Below, piece by piece: positions 17,902 through 26,962 of a stretch of 64,000 bases of DNA. Within the stretch, counting starts at the first letter, position 1; every line of letters begins with the position of its first letter. This DNA is from JBFWPF01 sp050250135 (GTDB lineage: Bacteria; Chlamydiota; Chlamydiia; Chlamydiales; JAFEGQ01), in assembly GCA_050250135.1 (NCBI GenBank), contig JBFWPF010000007.1, positions 1-64,000 on the forward strand, in the 5' to 3' direction. Below the pieces are notes generated by a model, which did not search any database, was not told the DNA's origin, and saw nothing but the letters and a program-made list of their open reading frames with translations. Made by a program: the position numbers and the translations under genes.

Positions 17902-20522
17902 TCTTGGAGCGCTCTGAAGTTGACTTTGCCGGTGCCTAAGAGGGGCATTTCGTCTACCTTGTGGAACTGGGCGAGGCGGGCGAGGTTGCTAAAGCCGGCC
18001 TCCTGGAGGGTCTTGTTCGCAAGCTCGAGCGATAGGATCCGGTCGGAGAAGAGGTGGAGGACCGGTTTTTTCCCCTCCTCCTCTTTGGCGATCACAGTGA
18101 AGGTCCCCCCTTCGGGAACGATTTTCTCAAGCTCTGACTCTAAGGCAGGGAGGCTGATCATCTCGCCGCCGATCTTGACAAAGCGCTTGAGGCGGCCGGC
18201 GATAGTGAGGTAGCCCTCGGCATCGAGGTAGCCAAGGTCGCCCGAGTTGTACCACCGCTTGTCGCTAAGGTAGAGGAAGGGATCCCGCTCTGAGTTGAGG
18301 TAGCCGCTAAAGACACCGGGGCCGCTGATCAGGATAAGGCCGGTCTGGCCGGTGGGGAGGGGCTCATGCGTTTCGGGATGGAGGATCAGGAGCTCCACTC
18401 CAGGGATGGGAGGGCCCACTCCCCTTCTCGGCTTGCCAGGGCGGTTGACGGTGACCAGGGGGCTACACTCGGTAATGCCGTACCCTTCGAGGAGGTGGGG
18501 ATCGCCGGGGAGTTTCGATACCGCTTCAAAGAGGGCCTCGGGAGCCTTTTCGGCGCCGCAGATGAGCTCCCACAGGGAGGCTAGCTGCTCCGGTTTGGCG
18601 GTGCGGAGGAGGTCGCGGAGAAAGGTGGGAGCCGAGTAGATCACGGTGGGGCGGTAGGCGGCAAAGAGGCGGGCAAGTTCGCGGGAGTCGGTGGGGTTGG
18701 GGGAAAAGAGGACCTTGCCGCCCGTGAGGAGGGGAAGGAGGGTCGCGATCGAAAAGCCGAGCGAATGAAAAGGGGGGAGGATGCTGAGCAGGGAGTCCTC
18801 GCCGGTGTAGTGGACGCAGGAGTAGCCGGAGCGCTGGTTGGAGAGGAGGTTGTGGTGGGAGAGGGGAACCCCTTTGGGGATCGCCTCGGTGCCGCTGGTG
18901 AAGAGGAGGACTGCGGTCGACTGCGGATCGGTTTTGTCGATGCCGAGCCTCTTTAGGAGGGGCTGTGCTTTTAGGCGGGAGGCGCGGTAGGCCTTCCAAA
19001 GGTGAGAGGGGCGGAGTTTTCCCATTAGCTCTTCAAGGGGGAGAATCGCCTCATGGAGGGGGGTCAGGTCGGCCCCCTCCATCCGGTCGAGAAAGGCCCA
19101 GGAGCTGAGGACTACGGTCAGGTTGCTGAGCGCCTTCACATGGTCGAGGCTCCGCCGGCCGAGGGTCCAGTTGAGCATCACCGGGACCTTACCGGCAAGG
19201 GTGCAGGCGAGGATCAGCGTGGCGCAGGCGACCGAGGCGGGAAGGAGGATCCCTATCCGCTCCCCCGGCATCCCCGTCAGCATCTCGGCGAGGAGGAGGG
19301 CCCGCCGTTTAAAGGTCGAGTAGGTCCGCACCCCCGAGCGGGTATCGCCGCAGCAGATGGCATGGCCCATCCGGTCGCAGGTATGGAGAAAGACCTCACC
19401 GATCGTCTCCCCTTCGGGAAAGAGGGGCGGGAGTCGCCCTTTTTCCCACCACGATTTGGGAGCCTCAGCCTCCTCCCCCTCGGGCTCTGCGCCGATGCCG
19501 GCAGCCAGGGCCATCACGGCGCCGACGGTGAGGAGGTCGAGGCTTGAAGGGGGGGCAATTCCCCTCTCCTCCCGCTCGAGGGCAAAGACCAACTCCGCAA
19601 TGTCGAGGGAGTCGAGCCCTAGGTCGACCATGAGGTGCTTTTCGGGGGTGATCTCCTCTTCGGGGCGCTTGGCGAGTTTGGCCAATTCGTGTCGGACCTT
19701 ATGCTGGATGGCGGGGGGCACCTGAGAGAGGTCGGCCTCGATATAGGGGCGGTCGTAGGTCATCTCGGGGAGCTTAGCGCTCCAGGCGCTGTAGGGAACG
19801 AGGGTGAGGGGCTCGGGCTCGGGGCTGTTGTACCACTCCTCGAGGGCCCGGTTGAAGGCCTCGTTGGTCGGCTGGTTGAGTAGGGAGGGGTCGGCCTGAG
19901 CCAGTTCGATGGTAACGGTGCGGCGGGGGGTAAAGAGAAGTAAATTCTTCAGTATAGTTTTAAAGCCCAAGCCAAAGCCGCGGCCGAGGGTGGGCTGCTT
20001 GCCCGTCTGGCCCCAGCCGAAGATCGAGCCCCAGAGGCCCCGGGTCCGGACCAAGATCACCTTGGCTGGGTCCCTCCCCTGCACCCTTTCGTAGACCCCA
20101 AAGGTGCCACCGAGCCGCTCCTCGGCCATCCGCTTAAGGCGGCCTGCTGGGTAGATCAGGAAGTTGTCCCCCTGGGCGAGCCCCTCATCGATCCGTTGGA
20201 AGGCCTGCTGGGAGCGCATCTCCTTGTAGCTGTTCGTCCCCTTTACAAAGGCGGGGATGGGGACGGCCCGGGCCAGCCAGGTGAAGAGGGTATGGAGGCC
20301 CGGAATATAGAAAATGTACTCGGTGATGAGGGGGCGGACCTCCCATTTCGGCCAGAGGTAGGCGGAGAGGATAACCGGGTCGATAAGGGCCGGGTGGTTG
20401 GGAAGGAAGAGGAGCCCCCCCTCTTTGGGGACCTGGTCTAGGCCAACCCACTTCACCCGGTAGCGCAAGGCGAGGATCCACCGGACAAGATGGCTGGCTA
20501 AAATCCCAACGAGTTTACGCAT
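17892..20522 (-). CDS. aas: trifunctional acyltransferase-ACP-acyl/AMP ligase (Aas-like)
   Basis: An 876-residue fusion. Residues 1-230 are a PlsC-type acyltransferase: H(x4)D in PNHPALIDP at 42-49, and FLIYPAGRLKR. Residues about 270-345 are an acyl carrier protein with the phosphopantetheine serine in DLGLDSLDIAELV (Ser305). From about 365 on it is an adenylate-forming ligase with LLFTSGTEAIPKGV near 540, YGITECSP, WYNSGDLGYLD and a final lysine motif GTGKVNFRALQ. It should activate free fatty acids, load them on its own carrier and pass them to lysophospholipid. ATG 20522 is preferred over an in-frame GTG four codons earlier that overlaps the AAGGAG site. It ends tail to tail with the porin gene. 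Confidence 0.92.
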   Translation of the reverse strand: MRKLVGILASHLVRWILALRYRVKWVGLDQVPKEGGLLFLPNHPALIDPVILSAYLWPKWEVRPLITEYIFYIPGLHTLFTWLARAVPIPAFVKGTNSYKEMRSQQAFQRIDEGLAQGDNFLIYPAGRLKRMAEERLGGTFGVYERVQGRDPAKVILVRTRGLWGSIFGWGQTGKQPTLGRGFGLGFKTILKNLLLFTPRRTVTIELAQADPSLLNQPTNEAFNRALEEWYNSPEPEPLTLVPYSAWSAKLPEMTYDRPYIEADLSQVPPAIQHKVRHELAKLAKRPEEEITPEKHLMVDLGLDSLDIAELVFALEREERGIAPPSSLDLLTVGAVMALAAGIGAEPEGEEAEAPKSWWEKGRLPPLFPEGETIGEVFLHTCDRMGHAICCGDTRSGVRTYSTFKRRALLLAEMLTGMPGERIGILLPASVACATLILACTLAGKVPVMLNWTLGRRSLDHVKALSNLTVVLSSWAFLDRMEGADLTPLHEAILPLEELMGKLRPSHLWKAYRASRLKAQPLLKRLGIDKTDPQSTAVLLFTSGTEAIPKGVPLSHHNLLSNQRSGYSCVHYTGEDSLLSILPPFHSLGFSIATLLPLLTGGKVLFSPNPTDSRELARLFAAYRPTVIYSAPTFLRDLLRTAKPEQLASLWELICGAEKAPEALFEAVSKLPGDPHLLEGYGITECSPLVTVNRPGKPRRGVGPPIPGVELLILHPETHEPLPTGQTGLILISGPGVFSGYLNSERDPFLYLSDKRWYNSGDLGYLDAEGYLTIAGRLKRFVKIGGEMISLPALESELEKIVPEGGTFTVIAKEEEGKKPVLHLFSDRILSLELANKTLQEAGFSNLARLAQFHKVDEMPLLGTGKVNFRALQDQI

Positions 20523-20542
20523 GGGCGAGGTCACTCCTTGGA

Positions 20543-20667
20543 TTTTTTACCACAGAGAGCAGAAAGAGAGGGTCCTTGCGGCTTCCCGCGGGGAGCAGGC
20601 TCGTAGGGCCATCCCATAGGGATGGTCCTACACCTCTGTGCTTCTCTGTGCTCTCTGTGGTAAAAAT
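20543..20667. repeat. nested inverted repeat (CACAGAG-type fold-back element)
   Basis: The arms TTTTTACCACAGAGAGCA (20544-20561) and TGCTCTCTGTGGTAAAAA (about 20649-20666) are inverted copies. Inside lies a second palindrome, with GTAGGGCCATCCC at 20603 pairing to GGATGGTCCTAC at 20620. The right arm also contains direct CACAGAG/CACAGAGA units when read on the other strand. It fills the gap between bioY and the aas gene on the minus strand. It could be a small non-autonomous mobile repeat and, as RNA, a terminator after bioY. Confidence 0.75.
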
Positions 20668-20685
20668 ATACCCACTCCGCTCTAG

Positions 20686-21234
20686 CTAGACCTCCCTTCT
20701 TATTAGCACCTGCTTCCATACAGTAGCAAGGAGGAGGGCCTTGAGGAAATCGCCGATGAGGAAGGGGTAGAGCCCCAACGCCAGCGCCCTCTCCCAACCG
20801 ACATAGTGGGAGAGGTGGAACAGGCCGCCGGGAAAGACGGCCAGGGAACCGAGGAGGGTCGCCAGAAAGATCCGCGCACCATCCCGCTGCCCGTAACCGA
20901 GGAGGCCAGCGACGAGAGTGACGAGGGGGTAGCTGAGGAGGTAGCCCCCCGTGGGGCCGATGAGGGGGAGTAAACCCCTTGCACCGCCCGAGTAGACCGG
21001 AAGGCCCATCGCCCCTTCAGCCAGCCAAAGGAGTGAGGCCGCAAGGCCCCGCTTCGGCCCAAGCATCACGCCGACAAGGGCGGCAACGCTCACCTGCAGG
21101 ACAATCGGCACGGGAGAGAAAGGGAGCGGTATCTTAACTAGGCCGCAGGCGGCTAACAGGGCTGAGCCCCAAACCACCACTAGAATATTGAATAGGATTC
21201 GATGCTGGTTCTTGATTCGGTGTAAGAGTTCCAT
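20686..21234 (-). CDS. bioY: biotin transporter substrate-binding subunit BioY
   Basis: A 182-residue membrane protein with five to six helices and the BioY signatures IPLPFSPVPIVLQ, GVMLGPKRGL and LIGPTGGYLLSYPL. It is the substrate-capturing (S) component of an ECF-type biotin importer; no EcfA or EcfT gene is nearby, so it may work alone or share a distant energising module. AAGGAGG lies just before the ATG. Biotin uptake fits an organism that relies on a host for cofactors. It follows the Nudix gene by 18 bases. Confidence 0.95.
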   Translation of the reverse strand: MELLHRIKNQHRILFNILVVVWGSALLAACGLVKIPLPFSPVPIVLQVSVAALVGVMLGPKRGLAASLLWLAEGAMGLPVYSGGARGLLPLIGPTGGYLLSYPLVTLVAGLLGYGQRDGARIFLATLLGSLAVFPGGLFHLSHYVGWERALALGLYPFLIGDFLKALLLATVWKQVLIRREV

Positions 21235-21252
21235 GGGGCCTCCTTATCGGAA

Positions 21253-21642
21253 TCAGGATAGGAGATCGGCCACCTTTTGGCAAATCTCCTTGGACCCTTC
21301 AAAGGTAAGGCGCTTTTTTGCTTCAGGGAGGGTCAGCCACTCCCCTTGCTGGATTTCGGCCTGTTGCAAGCGGGCCTCTCCGGAGACTTCGGCGAGGAAG
21401 TAGGTGACCCGCTTCTCCCCCTTCTCATAGATATAGTGGTCGTAAAGGGGGGTATCGGATAGGAAGCGCTCTACCCGAAGACCGGTCTCCTCAAGGAGTT
21501 CCCGAATGGCGCTCTGCTTGGGGGTTTCGCCCGGCTCGGCATGCCCCTTAGGAAAACCCCAATGCCCTTTCTGATGGTGGACGAGGTAGGTCTCCCACTG
21601 CTGCGCCTTGCGGAGGGGGATGATCCCAAAGGACTCCTCCAC
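21253..21642 (-). CDS. Nudix hydrolase (diadenosine polyphosphate type)
   Basis: A 129-residue protein with a complete Nudix box, GHAEPGETPKQSAIRELLEE followed by TGL. The N-terminus MEESFGIIPL and the HWGFPKGH before the box are typical of bis(5'-nucleosyl)-tetraphosphatases, which split Ap4A into two nucleotides. The GTG start overlaps the TAG stop of fabF by one base, so the two are translated together; the same fabF-Nudix order is known in C. trachomatis (CT770-CT771). Confidence 0.9.
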   Translation of the reverse strand: MEESFGIIPLRKAQQWETYLVHHQKGHWGFPKGHAEPGETPKQSAIRELLEETGLRVERFLSDTPLYDHYIYEKGEKRVTYFLAEVSGEARLQQAEIQQGEWLTLPEAKKRLTFEGSKEICQKVADLLS

Positions 21643-22892
21643 TACTTGCGGTAGCCGCTGAGGAGGATCGCCGCGTTGTGGCCCCCAAAACCGAAGGAGT
21701 TCTTGAGGGCGACATCAACCTGATGGTCGACAGCACCGCCTCTACAGGTGTCGATCCCGACCTCCTCTGGATCCTCAATATTGATGGTGGGATGGAGCCG
21801 GTTTCGCTCGATAGCTTTTAGGGTGACGATCAACTCGAGAGCGGCAGCACCCCCGAGGGCATGGCCGATCATCGACTTGGTCCCGTTCATTTTGACATGG
21901 CGGGTATCTTCAGGGAGTGCCCCCCGGATCCCCGCTACCTCAGCCATATCTCCCATCGGAGTTGAGGTAGCGTGAGCATTGACATAGTTGATCCGTTTGC
22001 GGTCGATCCCCGCCTGGTCGATGGCGAGGTTGATGCAGTCGGTGATCCCCGAGCCGTCGGGGCGGATATTGGTCATATGGTAGGCGTCGCAATTGACCGC
22101 GCCGCCTAGGTATTCCCCGAGGATGGGAGCCCCCCGCTTAAGCGCATGCTCAAGCTCTTCAAGGACGAGGACACCGCACCCTTCACCGAGGACAAAGCCA
22201 TCCCGCGTCTTACACCAGGGACGGGAGGCCTTCTGGGGGGTCTCGTTCCGCTCGGAGAGGGCGTGCAGGGCCACAAAGCCGGCGATGGTGATCCGGTTCT
22301 GGGTCGCCTCACAACCGCCACAAATCATCACGTCGGCGTCGCCCACACGGATGTGATTGGCCGCCGAGATGACACTGTGAGCCCCTGTTGCACAGGCGGT
22401 CGAAATCGAGTAGTTGGGTCCGCGGAAGTCCAGATCGGTGGCCAGCAGACCACTTCCCATGTTGGTGATGATGTAGGGAACGAAGAAGGGGGTTACGCGG
22501 CGCACTCCCCGATCGTGAAGGGTCGCAACCCCCTCATGGTACATCTTCATCCCCCCCATCCCCGATCCGATCAGAACCCCACACCGCCTCCTATCCAGGG
22601 CCTCAAGGGTCGCCCCGGTCAGGCCCGCCGATTCGGCCGCCCGCTTTCCAGCATAAAGGATAAAATTGATGTAGGGGTCGGCCCGGCGGAGCTGCTTTTT
22701 CTCCACATACCCTTCAGGATCAAAATCGGATACCCACGCAGCGAACTTAGTAGGGAGATCATCGGTCTGGAACTCATTGATCAGGTTGACCCCACTCTTG
22801 CCCGCTAGGAGCTGATCGTAGAAGTGATCGGGATCGGAGCCAAAGCAGGAGGTGAGCCCCATTCCAGTGATGACAACACGGCGTCTCTTCAT
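21642..22892 (-). CDS. fabF: 3-oxoacyl-[acyl-carrier-protein] synthase II
   Basis: A 416-residue condensing enzyme that extends acyl-ACP with malonyl-ACP in type II fatty acid synthesis. The Cys-His-His triad is visible: Cys in SISTACATGAHS, His in NAHATSTPMGD and His in KSMIGHALGGAAALE; the C-terminal NSFGFGGHNA glycine loop is present. Length is normal. It lies 30 bases after rsfS and overlaps the Nudix gene by one base. Confidence 0.98.
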   Translation of the reverse strand: MKRRRVVITGMGLTSCFGSDPDHFYDQLLAGKSGVNLINEFQTDDLPTKFAAWVSDFDPEGYVEKKQLRRADPYINFILYAGKRAAESAGLTGATLEALDRRRCGVLIGSGMGGMKMYHEGVATLHDRGVRRVTPFFVPYIITNMGSGLLATDLDFRGPNYSISTACATGAHSVISAANHIRVGDADVMICGGCEATQNRITIAGFVALHALSERNETPQKASRPWCKTRDGFVLGEGCGVLVLEELEHALKRGAPILGEYLGGAVNCDAYHMTNIRPDGSGITDCINLAIDQAGIDRKRINYVNAHATSTPMGDMAEVAGIRGALPEDTRHVKMNGTKSMIGHALGGAAALELIVTLKAIERNRLHPTINIEDPEEVGIDTCRGGAVDHQVDVALKNSFGFGGHNAAILLSGYRK

Positions 22893-22922
22893 CGGTTCCT
22901 CAATAAAACTTTATTCCCACCA

Positions 22923-23291
22923 TTATACCCTACTGGCCAGGTTTAGGTCGACCATCTTCCCCTCCTGCCAGACCCGTTCGAGGCCATACCGCTCCCGCAA
23001 CTGGGCCGAAAAGAGGTGGACGACCACCTGCCAGCAGTCGACCACGACCCAGTCAAGATTTTGCTCCCCTTCCACAGCCGCAAGCTCAATCCCCTCTTTA
23101 TCAAGCACCTCCAAAACCGCCTTTTTGAGGGCTCGGAGGTGAGGGGGGCTCGTCCCATCGGCAATGACAAAGTAGTCGGTCATCGAGTTGACCTCGCGAA
23201 CATCGAGGGCGAGAACATTCCCCCCCTTTTTGTCGTAGAGTGCCTTGGCAATAGCCTTAACCAATTTGAGGGCGGAGGGGCGTTTATCCAT
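22923..23291 (-). CDS. rsfS: ribosome silencing factor RsfS (YbeB/Iojap)
   Basis: A 122-residue protein with the family core LDVREVNSMTDYFVIADGTS and the LDWVVVDCWQVVVHLF segment. RsfS binds ribosomal protein L14 and prevents subunit joining when nutrients are short. Its ATG overlaps the stop of nadD as TAATG, a common pairing in bacteria. Confidence 0.97.
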   Translation of the reverse strand: MDKRPSALKLVKAIAKALYDKKGGNVLALDVREVNSMTDYFVIADGTSPPHLRALKKAVLEVLDKEGIELAAVEGEQNLDWVVVDCWQVVVHLFSAQLRERYGLERVWQEGKMVDLNLASRV

Positions 23292-23884
23292 TAAATTTTT
23301 TTATACAAATTGTGCTGAGCAATGTAGTCGATTACGGGGGGCGGGAGGAGGCTACGGCAGTCCCCTCCCTGAGCGATCCGCTTCCGAATCGCCGTTGCGG
23401 TGATGTCGACCGTCTCCATCTCGCAGTAGCCCGCTTGAGCCGCCCGATCGATCGTCTCCTCTCCTGTTTTTGGCAGCAGGTGGCCATAGATCCGCTGGCC
23501 GACGAGGAGGGTGGTCCTCTCCAAGATCTCATGGATCCCCTCCCAGTCCGGTAGAGTGGGAACGAGCTCATCGGCGATCAGGAGGGCAAACCGCTCTTTG
23601 GGGTAGCGCCCGGTCAACTCCCTTACGGTGTCGACGGTGTAGCTTGGCCCCTCCCGCTCTAGCTCTCCCGTGTAGAGTTGGAAGTGGGGGTAGCCGGCAA
23701 TGGCTAGCTCGACCATCCGTTTCCGATGCTCGGCCTCGGCAGGAGGGCTCTCTTGCTTGTGGGGGGAGAGGCGGGCCGGGATAAACCAGACCTCCTTGAG
23801 GTGGCGCCGGGCCTGGATCTCCTGTGCGATGTGGAGATGGCCAAAATGGATCGGGTCAAAAGTGCCGCCGAGTAAGCCTATCAT
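23291..23884 (-). CDS. nadD: nicotinate-nucleotide adenylyltransferase
   Basis: A 197-residue enzyme that adenylates nicotinate mononucleotide in NAD synthesis. The nucleotide-binding GGTFDPIHFGHLHIA is at the N-terminus and the ITATAIRKRIAQG motif near residue 160. With nadC at 61960 it suggests that this organism makes NAD from quinolinate, unlike C. trachomatis, which as I recall lacks these steps. It lies 28 bases after the coiled-coil gene. Confidence 0.97.
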   Translation of the reverse strand: MIGLLGGTFDPIHFGHLHIAQEIQARRHLKEVWFIPARLSPHKQESPPAEAEHRKRMVELAIAGYPHFQLYTGELEREGPSYTVDTVRELTGRYPKERFALLIADELVPTLPDWEGIHEILERTTLLVGQRIYGHLLPKTGEETIDRAAQAGYCEMETVDITATAIRKRIAQGGDCRSLLPPPVIDYIAQHNLYKKI

Positions 23885-23912
23885 ACAGCGGGGGGATCTT
23901 GCCTAAGGAGGC

Positions 23913-25253
23913 CTATCTTTGCAACCCGTTTAGGCGGGATTCGATTTGGGAGATGGCGGTGTCGATAAAGGAGAGTTTCTCCCGCTCCTCTCGGATCCGC
24001 CCATCGATTTTGAGGGCCAGGTCGAAGTCGAGGCCCGATCCTCCGGCCTCTTTCCGCAGGGTCTCTAAGGCCTCCTTAATCCCCTGCCGCCGGTTTCGCT
24101 TCCGCTCGAGGACCATCTCTAAGCGCGAGGCGACATCGGGGTGGTCATCGGGGGTGTTGAGGAAGGCGTTCTCCTCAGCATCGACCATCAGGTCGGCCAC
24201 CTTCCCTAACGCGCTCAGGAGCCCCTTCCGTTCGTTGCCTACCAGTTCGGCCTCTCCGATCTCTTTTGAGAGGGTCTCCCTCCGCTCCGCCAGCTCATCG
24301 CCGGTTAGGTGGCGCCCCTCTTCGATGAGGGCGTCGATCTTACCTCGGAGGGCTTCCGACCGCTCTCGGCTCGCCTCTTCCCGCTCCTTGCGGAGCCGCT
24401 GCTCCTCTTCGGCCGCAGCCCGCTTGGCCGCCGCCGCCTCTTTAGCCACAGCCCGCCGCTCCCGCTCCTCTTCCTGACGCCCCCTCTCGGCCGACCGGAT
24501 CCTATCCCAGCAGGTGCTGAGGGCAAGGCGCACCTCTTTAAAGGCGGCGCTTGTCAGGGTAATCTCTTTGGCAAAGGATTGCAGAGCCTTGATCTCGTTC
24601 TTGAGGACATAGAAGGGGGCGCTCCACCGCCCCTCCTCCTCACAGCACCCCTCAACAAACCGGGAGACGACCCCCAAAAAGCGCTCGCTGATCTCCTCAA
24701 GCCGCTCCTTCCGCTTGGGGAAGGCCCGATCGCCTAGGGCGCTCAGCCGCTTGATCAGGGCATTTTTCTCCCTCATCCTCATCTCGGTCGCCACCAGCTC
24801 CTTCCGCAGCGCCATCAGCCGCCCGGTCCACTGACTCAATAGGGCCAGCTCGGCCTGGAGCCCCTCCAAGGCCGGCCCTTCTCGCTTCAACGTATGAGAA
24901 CCAAAGGTGGCAAGCCCCGCCGGCTCAATCGGCCGCTCCATCTCCGCCTCGATGGCATCGAGGGCAAGGCCGATCTGCTCTGCAGCAAAGGCGGCCTTCT
25001 CCCCCATCAGGTCGCTCAGCATCCGCGCCTCTTGGGAGAGGTCCCGATACTGTTGCCAAAGGAGGGCCCGCACGGCTGGATGGATCCCCTCTTTGAACAG
25101 GGGGACACACCGCTCCCTCGCCTCCCAAAAAAGCTTGAAATGCGGGGCGCTACTCTGCTCGATCGCTCCCCGCATCTTGTCCAGGAGGCAGCGGAGCCGC
25201 TCTTCATTTGTCGCCAATGCCGCCAGGGCCTCATCCAGTTTCGGGTCTTCCAT
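23913..25253 (-). CDS. coiled-coil protein of unknown function (CT768-like by position)
   Basis: A 446-residue highly charged protein, nearly all predicted helix, with a dense Arg/Glu/Ala coiled coil at about residues 240-320 (RGRQEEERERRAVAKEAAAA and onward). There is no signal peptide or membrane segment. C. trachomatis has a conserved gene of unknown function at the same place, between the rsfS side and mqnC. It is divergent from mqnC, 74 bases apart. A structural or DNA/RNA-organising role is possible but not shown. Confidence 0.8.
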   Translation of the reverse strand: MEDPKLDEALAALATNEERLRCLLDKMRGAIEQSSAPHFKLFWEARERCVPLFKEGIHPAVRALLWQQYRDLSQEARMLSDLMGEKAAFAAEQIGLALDAIEAEMERPIEPAGLATFGSHTLKREGPALEGLQAELALLSQWTGRLMALRKELVATEMRMREKNALIKRLSALGDRAFPKRKERLEEISERFLGVVSRFVEGCCEEEGRWSAPFYVLKNEIKALQSFAKEITLTSAAFKEVRLALSTCWDRIRSAERGRQEEERERRAVAKEAAAAKRAAAEEEQRLRKEREEASRERSEALRGKIDALIEEGRHLTGDELAERRETLSKEIGEAELVGNERKGLLSALGKVADLMVDAEENAFLNTPDDHPDVASRLEMVLERKRNRRQGIKEALETLRKEAGGSGLDFDLALKIDGRIREEREKLSFIDTAISQIESRLNGLQR

Positions 25254-25327
25254 ATCTGTACGATAGGAGAGTCGCCATTTCCCGGCTAGATTTGCTCAAT
25301 AAAAGGGGCTTTCCCTATCTTGTGCCC

Positions 25328-26410
25328 ATGTCAAAACGCCTTTCCATTGAAGAGGGAATCCGCCTCCTTACCGAAGCTCCACTAGAGGAACTTAGGGAGC
25401 GGGCGGTTGCCCTCCGCAACGCCCGAAATCCCCCCAAACGGGTCACCTTCGTCCTCGACTCCAATCCTAACTACACCAACCTCTGCAACGCCGACTGCTC
25501 CTTCTGCGCCTTCTACCGGCACAGCGGCGCTAAGGATGCTTATCAGAAGAACCTGGAAGAGTCGCTAGAGCATGTCGCCCTCGCTGCCGAGGCTGGGTGC
25601 AGCACCGTCATGTTTCAAGGGGGGCTTGCCGACTACCCCCTCTCCTTCTACACAAGCCTTGTCCGCGAAACCCTCTCCCGCTACCCCACGATCTATCCCC
25701 ACTACTTTACCGCCCCCGAGATCTGGAACTGCGCCCGCGTCAACAATCTCTCCATCCGCGACGTCCTGGAGGCCCTCTACGACGCCGGCCAGCGCTCCCT
25801 TCCTGGAGGCGGCGCCGAGATCCTCACCGAGCGGGTCCGCACCCAAATCTCCCCGAAAAAGATGGCCCCTGGCGCCTGGATCGAGATCCACAAAACGGCC
25901 CACCAGATCGGGATGCGCAGCACAGCGACCATGATGTATGGCCACGTTGAAGAGGCGCGCGATATCGTTGAACACCTCGATACCCTCCGCAGCGCCCAGG
26001 ACGAAATTCCTGGTTTTACCGCCTTTATCCCCTGGAGCTACAAAAGAGAGAGAACGGCATTGCGCCGCAAGGTCAAACACTGGGCTGGCCTCGACGTCTA
26101 CCTCCGGATTCTCGCCTTTTCTCGGATCTACCTCGACAATTTTGACCACATCCAATTTTCCCCCATTTTTGAGGGGCTGGAGGGGCAAAAGGCGATCCAT
26201 TATGGCGCCGATGATGCAGGGGGTATCGTCCTCGAAGAGAATGTCCACCGGGCGACCGGCTTCAACCTCTTCAAAGCGCGCGCTGATGAGATGATCGGCT
26301 GGATCCGCTCTGCCGGCTACGAGCCAGCCGAGCGCAATCCCCTCTACGAAATACTCCGCACCTTTGAAAACTATCAGGCACCTGAGAGAAACCCCCTGGC
26401 ACTCGCATGA
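25328..26410 (+). CDS. mqnC: cyclic dehypoxanthinyl futalosine synthase (radical SAM)
   Basis: A 360-residue radical S-adenosylmethionine enzyme of the futalosine route to menaquinone. The 4Fe-4S-binding CxxxCxxC is CNADCSFCAF near residue 57. LPGGGAEIL and MMYGHVEE are characteristic of MqnC, which closes the spiro ring of dehypoxanthinyl futalosine. The related MqnE is possible but fits the LPGGGAEIL signature less well. ATG 25328 is used; an upstream extension of 40 residues overlaps the divergent gene and lacks family similarity. The gene occupies the CT767 position. Confidence 0.9.
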   Translation: MSKRLSIEEGIRLLTEAPLEELRERAVALRNARNPPKRVTFVLDSNPNYTNLCNADCSFCAFYRHSGAKDAYQKNLEESLEHVALAAEAGCSTVMFQGGLADYPLSFYTSLVRETLSRYPTIYPHYFTAPEIWNCARVNNLSIRDVLEALYDAGQRSLPGGGAEILTERVRTQISPKKMAPGAWIEIHKTAHQIGMRSTATMMYGHVEEARDIVEHLDTLRSAQDEIPGFTAFIPWSYKRERTALRRKVKHWAGLDVYLRILAFSRIYLDNFDHIQFSPIFEGLEGQKAIHYGADDAGGIVLEENVHRATGFNLFKARADEMIGWIRSAGYEPAERNPLYEILRTFENYQAPERNPLALA

Positions 26411-26436
26411 CGCCCTGCCGTCGGTATTTTCGCAGA

Positions 26437-26955
26437 TCACCCTCCCGATTTTAGCTTTTTCTCAAGAGCCTTGAGCTGCTGCCAATAGGTCGTCAGGTTA
26501 ACGGTTCGTTCAGAGGAGACGCGGTCGCTAGCCTCCTTTAGGGTGAGCTTCTCCACTACCATCAGGTAGACGACGGCAAGGGTCGGGCTCCGCATCTCCC
26601 CAAGCCCGCAGTGAATCAAGATCCCCTTCCGTACAGAGCCCAGGAAGGTTTGTGCCGGACCAAAATCATTTAGTAGATTCGAGAACTCAGAGTCAGAAAC
26701 CTTCAGGCGGTTGAAGGCACCGGAAAACGTTTTGCAAAGGCATAGGGAATTCAAGCACATGATATGGGTGACCTGTGCCGTTGTGAGGTCTTTTTCCAGG
26801 GGGGGGGATCCGAAATAGAGCCCTGGGCCAAAGGAAAAGAGGGGAGATTCCTGCTCGACCTTTTTTTTGCGGAGCAGGAGGTCATCACTTGTGGAGTGGA
26901 CCCTTGGCAATTCCATTAGCCTCTGATTGTGGGCTGCAGCGGCGAATAAGGGCAA
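26437..26955 (-). CDS. dual-specificity protein phosphatase-like protein
   Basis: A 172-residue protein with the Cys-phosphatase P-loop HCGLGEMRSP (HCx5RS) near residue 115, preceded by strands GLYFGS and THIMCLN typical of dual-specificity tyrosine/serine phosphatases. The general-acid Asp is probably in the SDSEFSNLLNDFG region. The start is uncertain, as no strong ribosome-binding site is visible; Met14 is an alternative. It sits between mqnC (convergent) and miaA, where C. trachomatis has no such gene as far as I recall. It could act on the bacterium's own kinases or be delivered to the host. Confidence 0.75.
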   Translation of the reverse strand: MPLFAAAAHNQRLMELPRVHSTSDDLLLRKKKVEQESPLFSFGPGLYFGSPPLEKDLTTAQVTHIMCLNSLCLCKTFSGAFNRLKVSDSEFSNLLNDFGPAQTFLGSVRKGILIHCGLGEMRSPTLAVVYLMVVEKLTLKEASDRVSSERTVNLTTYWQQLKALEKKLKSGG

Positions 26956-26962
26956 GTCGGCG

